From contig NZ_CP026514.1 of the NCBI RefSeq assembly GCF_002953935.1, forward strand, positions 372,001 to 436,000: a stretch of DNA of 64,000 bases, in the 5' to 3' direction. The position numbers and the translations under genes were made by a program. The DNA is from Arthrobacter sp. PGP41 (lineage in GTDB: Bacteria; Actinomycetota; Actinomycetes; Actinomycetales; Micrococcaceae). This document shows positions 50,116-59,075 of this stretch, in pieces; within the stretch, counting starts at the first letter, position 1; each line of letters starts with the position of its first letter. The notes under the pieces are model-generated. The model worked only from the letters and a program-made list of their open reading frames with translations. It made no database searches and was not told the DNA's origin.

Positions 50116-52200
50116 TCAGACGGTTGCTGGGACGGTTTCCACCGTAGCAGCGCTCTTGGGTGCCGCCCAGCGCTTGAGGCCGATCACGGCCAGGGCGCTG
50201 ACAATGGTGCCGGCGATGATCGAGAGGACGAACATCAGCACGTTGCCGATCGCGAAGAAGACGAAGATACCGCCGTGGGGTGCCTGCGAGGTGACCCCGA
50301 AGGCCATGCTCAGCGCGCCGGTGAGCGCGCCGCCCAGCATGCTGGCCGGGATGACCCGCAGGGGGTCGGCTGCGGCGAACGGGATGGCGCCTTCGGAGAT
50401 GAAGGACGCGCCCAGCAGCCAGGCTGCCTTGCCGTTTTCCCGCTCGGCCAGGCTGAAGAGCTTCCGGTCCAGGACGGTGGCCAGGGCCATGGCCAGCGGG
50501 GGCACCATGCCGGCAGCCATGACCGTTGCCATGATCTGCCACGGTGCCTGGTTGTCCGCGCTGCCGGCGCTGAGGCCCGCAACGGCGAAGGCGTAGGCCA
50601 CCTTGTTCACGGGACCGCCCAGGTCGAAGCACATCATGAGGCCCAGGATGATGCCCAGGACCACGGCGGAAGCGCCGGTCATGCCGGACAGCCAGCCGTT
50701 AAGGGCGGCGGTGAGGCCGGCGATGGGACCGCCCAGCACCAGGAACATGAGCCCGGACGCCACGATGGAGGCGAGCAACGGGATGATGACCACCGGCATG
50801 AGGCCGCGCAGCCAGCGGGGGACCTGCCAGGTGCCGATCACGTGCGCAACGTAGCCGGCCAGGAGGCCGCCCACGATGCCGCCGAGGAAGCCGGCCCCCA
50901 TGAAACCGGAGACTGCACCCGCCACGAAGCCGGGGGCGATGCCGGGCCTGTCGGCAATGGCGTAGGCGATGTAGCCGGCCAGCGCCGGGACCAGGAAGCC
51001 CATGGAAAGGGCGCCGATCTTGAACAGGACTGCGCCCAGGTAAGCGGCGAGTCCGCCCTCGGGAAGGTTGCCGAAGTTGTTCTCCACAACCACCTTGTCC
51101 GCGACTTCGGTGATGTCGTAGCCGCCCAGGAGGAAGCCCAGGGCGATCAGGAGGCCACCGCCGGCAACGAACGGGATCATGTAGCTCACGCCGGTGAGAA
51201 GGGCCCGCTTCAGCTTCTGGCCGATGTGCTCGCCCTTTTCGGCTGCGGCCTGCTCGGCCTGTTCCTCGGCACCGAAGTGCGGGACGCGCCGCGCGTTCGG
51301 GTCGGAGGCTGCGGCCAGCGCCTCCTGGACCATCTTGGCGGGTTCGTCGATGCCCCGCTTGACGGGGGCGTTGATGACCGGCTTGCCGGCGAAGCGCTCC
51401 TTGCCGCGGACGTCCACGTCCACCGCGAAAATGACGGCGTCGGCAGCAGCGATGACGGCGGGATCCAGCGGCTTGGCGCCGGAGGAACCCTGGGTCTCCA
51501 CCTGGAGGTCGACGCCGGCCTCCTGGGCAGCGGCCACCAGGGAGTCAGCTGCCATATAGGTGTGTGCGATGCCGGTGGGGCAGGCGGTCACGGCCACGAG
51601 GCGCTTGGGACCGGCCGGGGCTGATCCAGCCGACGCCGTGCCCGGCGCAGCGGCGGCAGAGCCCGCCGAAGCGGCGCCTGCCGAAGCCCCCGCGGACGCG
51701 CCGGAAGCAACAGCGGCAGCAGGTACCGCGGCTGCATGGGCTGCGGGCTTGTCAGCCAGTGCACCGTCCACCAGTTCCACGATCTCCTCGCGGGAGGAAG
51801 CGTTGCGCAGGGCCGTGGTGAAGTCCTTTTTGATCAGGGACCTGGCCAGCTTGGAGAGCAGCTTTAGGTGTTCCTGGTCGGCTCCGTCGGGGGCTGCGAT
51901 GAAGAAGACCAGGTCCGCCGGGCCGTCCTTGGCTCCGAAGTCCACCTTGGGATTGAGGCGGGCCATGGCCAGGGTTGGTTCGGTGACGGCGGCTGAGCGG
52001 CAGTGCGGGATGGCGATGCCGCCCGGAATGCCGGTGGCGGTCTTCTGCTCGCGGGCGAAGGCGTCAGCGAAGAGGCCTTCAACTTCTGTTGCGCGTCCGG
52101 CGGCAGCTACTTTGCTTGCCAGGTGCCGGATCACCGCCTCGGGCGTGTTGCCCAGGTTCTGGTCGAGCTCGACCAGTTCCGTGGTGATGAGCTGGGTCAC
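50116..52200 (-). CDS. fruA: PTS fructose transporter EIIABC
   Basis: A 694-residue fused permease that imports and phosphorylates fructose. AAAGGA six bases before GTG 52200 sets the start (TQLITTELVELDQN). The frame is open 77 codons further upstream inside fruK and is not used. EIIA (1-150) has His66 (GIAIPHCRS). An Ala/Gly/Ser linker (about 152-197) follows. EIIB has Cys207 (VAVTACPTGIAHTYMAADSL). EIIC (about 325-690) has some eight to ten helices and the GGxxIPFV-type gate MIPFVAGGGLLIALGFL. It sits between fruK and ptsH. Confidence 0.95.
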   Translation of the reverse strand: MTQLITTELVELDQNLGNTPEAVIRHLASKVAAAGRATEVEGLFADAFAREQKTATGIPGGIAIPHCRSAAVTEPTLAMARLNPKVDFGAKDGPADLVFFIAAPDGADQEHLKLLSKLARSLIKKDFTTALRNASSREEIVELVDGALADKPAAHAAAVPAAAVASGASAGASAGAASAGSAAAAPGTASAGSAPAGPKRLVAVTACPTGIAHTYMAADSLVAAAQEAGVDLQVETQGSSGAKPLDPAVIAAADAVIFAVDVDVRGKERFAGKPVINAPVKRGIDEPAKMVQEALAAASDPNARRVPHFGAEEQAEQAAAEKGEHIGQKLKRALLTGVSYMIPFVAGGGLLIALGFLLGGYDITEVADKVVVENNFGNLPEGGLAAYLGAVLFKIGALSMGFLVPALAGYIAYAIADRPGIAPGFVAGAVSGFMGAGFLGGIVGGLLAGYVAHVIGTWQVPRWLRGLMPVVIIPLLASIVASGLMFLVLGGPIAGLTAALNGWLSGMTGASAVVLGIILGLMMCFDLGGPVNKVAYAFAVAGLSAGSADNQAPWQIMATVMAAGMVPPLAMALATVLDRKLFSLAERENGKAAWLLGASFISEGAIPFAAADPLRVIPASMLGGALTGALSMAFGVTSQAPHGGIFVFFAIGNVLMFVLSIIAGTIVSALAVIGLKRWAAPKSAATVETVPATV

Positions 52201-52202
52201 TG

Positions 52203-53210
52203 TCAATCCTTTCGAAGGGCCGTGATGGTTACGGCATCCGGGGTGGTTTGGTGTACTGCCGGAACCGTTGAACCGGGCAGGGAGGCAGCTGCGGCACCGT
52301 GGGCCACAGCCTGGCGAAGGCAGTCGGCCGGGGCGGCGCCCCGGCCGTGGGCGAGCAGGTAGCCGGCAAGCGCGGAATCGCCCGCGCCCACCGTGCTGAC
52401 CGCGGCGACCGGCGGATGCGTGGCCAGCCACGCGCCGTCGGCCGTTACCAGGACAGCTCCCTTGGATCCGAGAGTTGCCAGCACAGCACCCACGCCGGAA
52501 CGTACGACGGCGGCCGCGGCGGCCGCGGCAGCCTCCGGATCCGCTTCCAGTTCGTCAGCGGTGGCCGCGGCGAAGCCGGCTGCAGCAGCCAGTTCCGCCA
52601 GTTCTTCGGCGTTGGGTTTGAGGAGGTCCGGTTTCCCGGAACCGTTGCCGGCCGGTTCAGCACCGGCATCGCCTCCGGACATCGCCGCCGCGAGCGGCGA
52701 ACCGGAGGAATCCACAGCAATGAGCGGTGCGCTGCCGTTTCCGGCCGCGCGGATCCGGCGGGCCGCCGTCGCGTAGAAATCGGCAGGAAATCCCGGCGGG
52801 AGCGAACCTGCAAGGACCACCCAGCTGGCACCGCGGGAGCTCTCGAGGAGCAGTTTGATCAGGGCTTCCTGCTGGTCCGCATCCATGACCGGACCGGGCT
52901 CATTGATCTTGGTGGTCACGCCGCCGGGTTCCGTGAGCGCCACATTGGTCCGGAGCGGCTCGTTGATGGGCAGCGAAAGAAACGGCACCGCGCTTTCCCG
53001 CAGCCCGGCCAGCACGGGGTCGCTGTCCGCGCCGGGCAGGACGGCAACGGAGTCCAGGCCGGAGGCAACCAGTGCGCGGGAAACGTTGACGCCCTTGCCG
53101 CCCGATTCCTGGCTGACGGAAACGGCACGCTGCACTTCGCCCCGAACCAAAGGGCCGGGCAGCGCGACGGTACGGTCAAGGCTTGGGTTGGCGGTGAAGG
53201 TGACGATCAT
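52203..53210 (-). CDS. fruK: 1-phosphofructokinase
   Basis: A 335-residue PfkB-fold kinase that converts fructose 1-phosphate to fructose 1,6-bisphosphate. FTANPSLDRTVALPGPLVRGEVQ, SGGKGVNVSRAL and the C-terminal STVGAGDSALAGYLLAHGRG (catalytic Asp) are diagnostic. It is somewhat longer than the usual 310 residues because of Ala/Gly-rich inserts (about 185-240). The start overlaps the fruR stop by four bases, and the stop is two bases before the fruA start. Confidence 0.94.
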   Translation of the reverse strand: MIVTFTANPSLDRTVALPGPLVRGEVQRAVSVSQESGGKGVNVSRALVASGLDSVAVLPGADSDPVLAGLRESAVPFLSLPINEPLRTNVALTEPGGVTTKINEPGPVMDADQQEALIKLLLESSRGASWVVLAGSLPPGFPADFYATAARRIRAAGNGSAPLIAVDSSGSPLAAAMSGGDAGAEPAGNGSGKPDLLKPNAEELAELAAAAGFAAATADELEADPEAAAAAAAAVVRSGVGAVLATLGSKGAVLVTADGAWLATHPPVAAVSTVGAGDSALAGYLLAHGRGAAPADCLRQAVAHGAAAASLPGSTVPAVHQTTPDAVTITALRKD

Positions 53211-54013
53211 GCGATCACCACGTCAACGCCGGCTTCTTCCAGGGCGGCTGCCAGTTCCGCGCCGGGCTCGCTGTCTGTAATCAAGGTGTCCAGATCTTTC
53301 AGGGAGGCGAACTGGACCAGGGTTTCCGTGTCCAGCTTGGAGGAATCGGCCAGCACCACAATCCGGCGGGCCGAGTGGACGAAAGCTGCCTTGACGGCGG
53401 CTTCCTCGGGATCGGGCGTGCTCAGCCCAAAACTTGCGTGGATTCCGTTGGTGCCGATGAAGGCAATGTCCGGCCGCAGTTTGCCGGCGGCCTCCACGGT
53501 TGCCTGACCCACGGCAACCTGGGTGATTCCGCGCACCCGGCCGCCCAGGACCTCAAGGGCGATTCCGGGAACGCTGGAGAGTTTGCCCGCGATGGGAACG
53601 GCGTGGGTGATGGCCACCAGTTCCGCGCGTGGTCCCGTTGGGTCGGAAGGTTCGACGGCGGCCCGGCGGGAGAGCATGTCCGCCAGGACTTCCGTGGTGG
53701 TGCCGCCGTCGATCAGGACGCTGCCGGCGGAGTTGCGCGGAATGAGGGCCAGCGCGGCTTCGGCGATCCGGATTTTCTGGTCCGGCCGCTGGATGGCGCG
53801 CTCATTCACGCTTTCCTCGGTGGTGCTGAACCGGTCCGCCGCAACGGCCCCGCCGTGGACGCGGCGGACGGTGCCGGCATTCTCGAGGGCGGCAAGGTCG
53901 CGGCGGACGGTTTCGGTGGTGATGCGGAAGCGCTCGGCCAGGAGGGTCACGCTGACCCGGCCGCTGCCGGCAACAAGCTCGGCAATCTTTTGCTGGCGCT
54001 CCTCGGCGAACAC
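53207..54013 (-). CDS. fruR: DeoR/GlpR-family transcriptional regulator of the fructose operon
   Basis: A 268-residue repressor. The N-terminal helix-turn-helix is RQQKIAELVAGSGRVSVTLLAERFRITTETVRRDLAALE, followed by the DeoR signature VRRVHGGAV. The C-terminal sugar-phosphate-binding domain has SVLIDGGTTTEVLADML and DIAFIGTNGIHASFGLSTPD. It is the first gene of fruR-fruK-fruA-ptsH and overlaps fruK. An inverted repeat over the promoter at 54124-54149 is a ready operator, with fructose 1-phosphate the likely inducer by analogy. Confidence 0.92.
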   Translation of the reverse strand: MFAEERQQKIAELVAGSGRVSVTLLAERFRITTETVRRDLAALENAGTVRRVHGGAVAADRFSTTEESVNERAIQRPDQKIRIAEAALALIPRNSAGSVLIDGGTTTEVLADMLSRRAAVEPSDPTGPRAELVAITHAVPIAGKLSSVPGIALEVLGGRVRGITQVAVGQATVEAAGKLRPDIAFIGTNGIHASFGLSTPDPEEAAVKAAFVHSARRIVVLADSSKLDTETLVQFASLKDLDTLITDSEPGAELAAALEEAGVDVVIA

Positions 54014-54109
54014 GTACCCTCCGTTGCGTAGGTCTGCTGATGGTGTGGATCGTTCACGGCGGATGCCGCTCCTGCGTGACTGGCATCACATGATGTTGAG
54101 TTATTTGAC

Positions 54110-54149
54110 TTTATCTTTGCTTGTGTTGGTTTGTCAATGGAAACCAACA
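54110..54149 (-). promoter_or_regulatory. fruR promoter with overlapping operator
   Basis: On the minus strand, TTGACA (54137-54132) and GATAAA (54115-54110) are spaced 16 bases apart, a sigma-70-type promoter. TGTTGGTTT (54124-54132) and AAACCAACA (54141-54149) form perfect nine-base arms with an eight-base centre that covers the -35 box. Binding there would block RNA polymerase. Confidence 0.72.
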
Positions 54150-54181
54150 TGAAACAAAGTGACGTTGCCCGGGAAGCGAAA

Positions 54182-54216
54182 AGCCGGGCCGGACCATGGG
54201 ATGGTCCGGCCCGGCT
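54182..54216 (-). terminator. intrinsic terminator after the DUF6458 gene
   Basis: AGCCGGGCCGGACCAT (54182-54197) pairs perfectly with 54201-54216 around a three-base loop. Read on the minus strand the stem is followed by TTTTCGCTT. It ends the 54265-54522 transcript before it reaches the fru promoter. Confidence 0.75.
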
Positions 54217-54264
54217 CTTCGGGTCAACTACTTGTCCTTCGCTGCGGCGCGGACGCCGGTGGTG

Positions 54265-54522
54265 CTACAGCCCGCTGTCGCGGCTCTCGTTCCGGGTGAT
54301 GCGTTCCCCCGTGTTCGGATCGACTACAGACCGGCTCTCGCTGACACGCCGGCTGCGCCCTGGGGAAGCGAGGATGAGGGAAGCGATGAGTCCAATGACG
54401 CCGACCGCCATCAGGATGTAGCCGATGAGTACCTGGTCCACGAAGGGGATGAGGCCTGGAGCAACCGCCCAGGCGAGGATGGCACCGAGGGCGATAAGGA
54501 AAATGGAGGATCCGATTCTCAT
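54265..54522 (-). CDS. DUF6458 family two-helix membrane protein
   Basis: An 85-residue protein. AAGGAG six bases before ATG 54522 fixes MRIGSSIFLIALGAILAWAV as the start. Two hydrophobic helices (about 3-25 and 32-53) are followed by a basic/acidic cytoplasmic tail, SRRVSESRSVVDPNTGERIT. This small family is widespread in actinobacteria, and its role is unknown. A perfect terminator hairpin follows the stop. It is a single-gene unit between the fru operon and an esterase gene. Confidence 0.85.
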   Translation of the reverse strand: MRIGSSIFLIALGAILAWAVAPGLIPFVDQVLIGYILMAVGVIGLIASLILASPGRSRRVSESRSVVDPNTGERITRNESRDSGL

Positions 54523-54764
54523 GAGTTGCTCCTTGTTAGTCACGGCGGGCGTCTTTTTGGCCCGAGGACGATTGATAAGCATGCTGTCCGTTAAGCGTCA
54601 CGCTACAGCCAGCCGTTGCTGTATTCAATGGAGTGGGCCGGGGCGTAACCCATTCGTTGTGCTGTGGCATGTGAGAAGAAAGGGGCTGGTGCGCCTTGCC
54701 CGGTGTTGCCGGCAACCGGCACGGCCGGGGCGCCCGGGGTCGCTGGCTTGGCTAGGCTGATCTG

Positions 54765-55409
54765 ATGGAAACAGTTGTGTGGTCCAAACCCGAGGGTGAG
54801 CGGGCGGGCACCCCACTGCTTGTGATGATGCACGGTTATGGCACCGACGAGTCCCGCATGGTCCGCCTTTTTGAGTACCTGCCGCCCGAGTTCACGTGCG
54901 CAGCGCTCCGAGCGCCGATGCCGATCGGCGACCATTACGGCTGGTTCCTGCTGGACTACTTCCTCGCCAACGACTTCGCGGATGTCATTAAGGCCTCAAG
55001 CGCCGTCCAGGCCTGGATCAACAGCGTCAAGGTCCAGCACAGCAGCGTAAGCCTGCTCGGCTACTCACAGGGCATGGCAATGGCGAGCACTCTGCTGCGC
55101 CTCCACCCCAAGGACTATGAGGCGGTGGTGGGACTTTCCGGTTTTGTGCTCCGGAATGAGCTGCTGTCCCTCACGGAATCCTTCGACACCAAGCCGCCCT
55201 TTTTCTGGGGCAGGGACAAGGCGGACCTGGTCATCAACGAGGACGCCATCGCCTATACCGGGGAATGGCTCCAGCAGAACACGCTCCTGACCGCCAGGAC
55301 CTACCCCGGCATGGGCCATGCGATGTCGAAGACGGAGATGGTGGACGTAAGCGCCTTCCTGCGACACTATGTGCTCCGTCCGGACGGGTCCGGAAAGATC
55401 GACGCCTGA
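54765..55409 (+). CDS. alpha/beta-hydrolase (phospholipase/carboxylesterase family)
   Basis: A 214-residue serine hydrolase. The oxyanion loop is VMMHGYGTDESRMVRLFEYL, the nucleophile is Ser101 in LGYSQGMAMA, and the catalytic histidine is in YPGMGHAMSKTE. The size and motifs match small cytoplasmic carboxylesterases related to EstB/YpfH. The substrate is unknown. There is no signal peptide. The gene is monocistronic, followed by the 397-base control region of the GH65 operon. Confidence 0.88.
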   Translation: METVVWSKPEGERAGTPLLVMMHGYGTDESRMVRLFEYLPPEFTCAALRAPMPIGDHYGWFLLDYFLANDFADVIKASSAVQAWINSVKVQHSSVSLLGYSQGMAMASTLLRLHPKDYEAVVGLSGFVLRNELLSLTESFDTKPPFFWGRDKADLVINEDAIAYTGEWLQQNTLLTARTYPGMGHAMSKTEMVDVSAFLRHYVLRPDGSGKIDA

Positions 55410-55460
55410 CGGTCTCCCATGCTGAGACGTGCCTCACGTGAGGTCCGTTGGAAAAAACAG

Positions 55461-55490
55461 TTGCCAGCTAAATTTGTAAGCGCTTACACT
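55461..55490 (+). promoter_or_regulatory. promoter with MalR-type operator before the GH65 operon
   Basis: TGTAAGCGCTTACA (55475-55488) is a perfect 14-base LacI/MalR-type palindrome. TTGCCA (55461-55466) and TACACT (55485-55490), 18 bases apart, could be the -35 and -10 boxes, so the operator covers the -10. The rest of 55410-55806 holds no supported gene; its leader of about 310 bases is long and pyrimidine-rich. Confidence 0.72.
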
Positions 55491-55806
55491 CTTCATCGGC
55501 CGTTATCGCGGCCCTGAACTGGGCGGACAAGGAGATCAGCGCGGTGCCGAGGGTTTACTGCAGCCGGATACTGTCCCATGCCCTTTATTCGGCCAGCGCT
55601 GCTGGAGGTGCCGCCGGTTTGTCCGACGACCGGTGCCGTGTCCATGATGGTAGGGATACACCGATCAGCAATGCCGGGGCCGCCGGGCTCCCTTCACACT
55701 CCGCCGCCGCCCGTGGCCGCAGATCGTCCGGGCATCGATGCCTCCCCAACGCCAAGCATCCAGCCTTCCAGGCTGCCCGCCGTCCTGAAAGGACAACGCA
55801 CCGCTG

Positions 55807-56559
55807 ATGACTGAAAACATTGCAGCAGACAACGCAACAGCCGAGGTGTCCGCCTGGGCTGGTGCCTCTGCCATCCTTTTCGACCTGGACGGTGTGCTGA
55901 CCCCCACGGCAACCGTCCATGAGCGGGCATGGCAGGAACTGTTCGAGGACTACCTGGCGGACCGGCCGCAGGTTCCCGGCTACAGCGAGAGTGATTACTT
56001 CGACCACATCGACGGCAAGCCGCGCTTCGACGGCGTCCGCGATTTCCTGGCCTCGCGCGGGATTGTGCTCCCCGAGGGCCCCACTGACGACGACCCCGCC
56101 AACACCACTGTGCAGGGCCTGGGCAACCGGAAGAACCGGATTTTCAACGACATCGTGAGCGCCGGCGTGGAGCCCTTCCCCGGCTCGGTGCGCTTCCTCG
56201 AGGCTGCGCTGGACCGCGGACTGAAGGTCGCCGTCGTCTCTTCTTCCCGAAACGCTCCAGCCGTCCTGGAGGCAGCCGGACTCAGCGCCCGGTTCCCGGT
56301 GGTGGTGGATGGCGTGGTCGCGGCAAGCGAAGGCCTGCCCGGCAAGCCCAGTCCCGCCACCTACGAGTACGCCGCCCGCCTGCTGGGCCTCCCCACCGGC
56401 GAATGCGTGGTGGTGGAGGACGCAGTGTCCGGCGTCCAGGCCGGCGAGGCCGGAACCTTCTACTCGGTCATCGGTGTGGACCGCGGCGCCGGGCGGCAGG
56501 CGCTGCTCGACGCCGGAGCCACCCTGGTGGTCAACGACCTCAAGGAACTTCTGCCTTAG
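55807..56559 (+). CDS. pgmB: beta-phosphoglucomutase family HAD hydrolase
   Basis: A 250-residue HAD-superfamily enzyme. The nucleophile and acid/base aspartates are Asp26 and Asp28 in ILFDLDGVLTPTATVHERAW. The cap domain and VVSSSRNAPAVLEAAGL, KPSPATYEYAA and VVEDAVSGVQAGEAG follow in the order of beta-PGM. It would turn beta-glucose 1-phosphate from the adjacent GH65 phosphorylase into glucose 6-phosphate. A MalR-type operator lies 320 bases upstream. The length exceeds the usual 220 residues by a short N-terminal extension. Confidence 0.9.
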   Translation: MTENIAADNATAEVSAWAGASAILFDLDGVLTPTATVHERAWQELFEDYLADRPQVPGYSESDYFDHIDGKPRFDGVRDFLASRGIVLPEGPTDDDPANTTVQGLGNRKNRIFNDIVSAGVEPFPGSVRFLEAALDRGLKVAVVSSSRNAPAVLEAAGLSARFPVVVDGVVAASEGLPGKPSPATYEYAARLLGLPTGECVVVEDAVSGVQAGEAGTFYSVIGVDRGAGRQALLDAGATLVVNDLKELLP

Positions 56560-56711
56560 AGACTGCAGCCTTCCCCGAGGCCGCCCGCTGCTACCCCCGG
56601 CAGCTCACGTCAGTACGCATTACCCCCGAACGCATTACCCCCCCCCCCGAAAAGTATCCCCAGGCCGGCAGCAAACCGGTTGCCCGGCCAAACGCCAAAG
56701 GACCCAACACC

Positions 56712-59054
56712 ATGGCCCTGATCTCAGCGGACCGCGAAAGATTCCCCAGCACACCCTGGCAGCTCGTGGAGACACGCCACGTACCGGGCAATGAAGGGAC
56801 GTTGGAAACCCTTTTTGCCCTGGGCAACGGACACCTGGGGATCCGCGGCGCCCACTGGGCCGCCGCCGACTCCGACCTGCCCGGCAGCTTCATCAACGGG
56901 CTGCACGAAATCTGGGACATCAAGCACGCGGAAAACGCCTTCGGGTTTGCCCGGACCGGCCAGCGCATCCTCTACATACCGGATGCCAACAACTTCACCG
57001 TGGTTATCGACGGCGAGTCCCTCAGCCTGGCCGAGTCCGAGGTATTGGACTACCGGCGCTCCGTGGACTTCTCCACCGGGGTGTACGAATGCCGCGTCAC
57101 CTGGCAATGCCGCTCCGGCGCCGTCGTCACCACCACCGAACGCCGGGCCGTGGGTTTCGCCTCCCGCGGAGCCCTGGGGATATCCCTGGATGTGGTGACG
57201 GACCGTGAGGTTTCCGTGGACATCACCTCCTCGGTGATCAACCGCCAGGACCAGCCGGTGGAGGACCACTCTGTCCACGATCCCCGCCGGGCGGGCCGCC
57301 ACGCCGGACGCGTGCTGCTGCCCCTGCGCCTTGACGGCGGCGACGGATCACTCCGGCTGGCCTGGGAGGCCGCTGAATCCAAGCAGCGCGTGGGCGTCGC
57401 GGTGGACCACTGGACCTCCGCCGGGCACCAGCCGTTCGACACGCTGGTGGACCAGGATGACAGCAGCGTCCGCTACGTCCTGGCCGTCGGCCCGGGCGAG
57501 CCGTTCCGCCTCGAAAAGAGTGTCAGCTATGCGGCCGGCCCGGCGATCCAGGACCCCGCCCTCGACCCCGCCGCGGCCGCAGAGGAAGGCCTCCGTCCGG
57601 TGCAGGACGTCTTTGCCGAGAGCGAAGCGCACTACCGCGACTACTGGGCCACTTCTGACATTGTGGTTGACAGCCAGTCCGTGCTGCAGCAGGCCATCCG
57701 CTGGAACCTGTTCCAGCTCGCCCAGGCGACGGCGCGTGCAGACGTCGCCGGCATCCCCGCCAAGGGCGTGACGGGATCCGGCTACGAAGGCCACTACTTC
57801 TGGGACCAGGAGGTCTACCTCCTGCCGTACCTGACGTACACCAACCCCGGCGGCGCCCGGCAGGTCCTCGAATTCCGCCATGGAATGCTTCCCGAGGCCA
57901 AGATCCGGGCCAAGGAGCTGAGTGTTGACGGCGCCCTGTTCCCGTGGCGCACCATCAACGGGCTGGAAGCCAGCGCATACTACGCGGCCGGTACCGCACA
58001 GTTCCACATCGCCGCTGCCATCGCCTTCGCCGCCAACCGTTATTTCTGGGCCACCGGGGACACCGCGTTCCGCGACGGGATGGGTGCCGAACTGCTGATT
58101 GAAACGGCGCGGATGTGGATCTCGCTGGGCTTCTTCGGCAAGGACGGGCTCTTCCACATCCACGGCGTCACCGGTCCCGACGAGTACACCGCCGTGGTCA
58201 ACGACAACCTCTACACCAACGTAATGGCCCGCTTTAACCTGCGTGCTGCCGCGGCCCTGGAGCATGCGGGCATCACGAACGAGGAGCGGCAGCTGTGGGA
58301 AGCGGCTGCGAACCGCATGCAGCTGCCGTTCGACGAGCGCATGCAGGTGCATTCGCAGGACAACGACTTCATGCACCTCGAACCGTGGGACTGGACCACG
58401 CCCCGGTCCAAGTACCCCCTGCTCCTGCACTTCCACCCGCTGGTGATCTACCGCCACCAGGTCCTGAAGCAGGCAGACACCGTCCTGGCAATGTTCCTGC
58501 AGTGGCAGGATTTCACGCCTGAGGAAAAGCACCGCGCCTTCGACTTCTACGATCCCCTGACGACGGGCGATTCAACGCTTTCGGCCTGCGTCCAGGGCAT
58601 CATGGCCGCCGAGGTGGGGTACTCGCAGGAAGCGCTGGACCACTTCACCAACGCCTTGTTCATCGACCTCGATGACACGCACGGAAACACCATCGACGGC
58701 GTGCACATCGCCTCCACGGGCGGGGTGTGGAGCTCCCTGGTCTGCGGTTTTGCCGGGTTGCGCGACCAGGGCCCGGTTCCGTACTTCGACCCGCGGCTGC
58801 CGTCGGAGTGGGACGGGCTCACCTTCCACCTGAAGATCCAGGGGCGCCTGCTGCTGGTGGAACTGCGCGCGGGGACCCTCACCCTGACGGTCCGCGAAGG
58901 GGAAGCCCTGGCCGTGGATGTCCGCGGCCAGCTGGTCACGGTGGGTGCCGAGCCCGTCCAGGTGGCGCTTGAACCGTTGCCGGAGCCGGAGCCCACGGTG
59001 TTCCCCAGCGGACATCCGACGGCGAGTATCCCCGTGGTGCGTGCCAACAGCTGA
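56712..59054 (+). CDS. glycoside hydrolase family 65 phosphorylase (maltose/trehalose-type)
   Basis: A 780-residue inverting phosphorylase. ATG 56712 is preceded by AAAGGA; the longer open frame upstream runs through pgmB out of phase. It opens PWQLVETRHVPGNEGTLETL and FALGNGHLGIRGAHW. The general acid Glu491 lies in GVTGPDEYTAVVNDNLYTN. The phosphate-binding region is HIASTGGVWSSLVCGFAGLR. Substrate could be maltose, trehalose, kojibiose or nigerose. The MalR-type operator and pgmB next door favour maltose, with beta-glucose 1-phosphate and glucose as products. Confidence 0.92.
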   Translation: MALISADRERFPSTPWQLVETRHVPGNEGTLETLFALGNGHLGIRGAHWAAADSDLPGSFINGLHEIWDIKHAENAFGFARTGQRILYIPDANNFTVVIDGESLSLAESEVLDYRRSVDFSTGVYECRVTWQCRSGAVVTTTERRAVGFASRGALGISLDVVTDREVSVDITSSVINRQDQPVEDHSVHDPRRAGRHAGRVLLPLRLDGGDGSLRLAWEAAESKQRVGVAVDHWTSAGHQPFDTLVDQDDSSVRYVLAVGPGEPFRLEKSVSYAAGPAIQDPALDPAAAAEEGLRPVQDVFAESEAHYRDYWATSDIVVDSQSVLQQAIRWNLFQLAQATARADVAGIPAKGVTGSGYEGHYFWDQEVYLLPYLTYTNPGGARQVLEFRHGMLPEAKIRAKELSVDGALFPWRTINGLEASAYYAAGTAQFHIAAAIAFAANRYFWATGDTAFRDGMGAELLIETARMWISLGFFGKDGLFHIHGVTGPDEYTAVVNDNLYTNVMARFNLRAAAALEHAGITNEERQLWEAAANRMQLPFDERMQVHSQDNDFMHLEPWDWTTPRSKYPLLLHFHPLVIYRHQVLKQADTVLAMFLQWQDFTPEEKHRAFDFYDPLTTGDSTLSACVQGIMAAEVGYSQEALDHFTNALFIDLDDTHGNTIDGVHIASTGGVWSSLVCGFAGLRDQGPVPYFDPRLPSEWDGLTFHLKIQGRLLLVELRAGTLTLTVREGEALAVDVRGQLVTVGAEPVQVALEPLPEPEPTVFPSGHPTASIPVVRANS

Positions 59055-59075
59055 GTCCGGTGCGGCTGGGAGAGC

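Noticed and set aside
49825..51624. 599-codon plus-strand frame opposite fruA and ptsH
   Set aside because: Composition is Gly/His/Asp/Gln-rich without motifs, while the minus strand has clear PTS domains.
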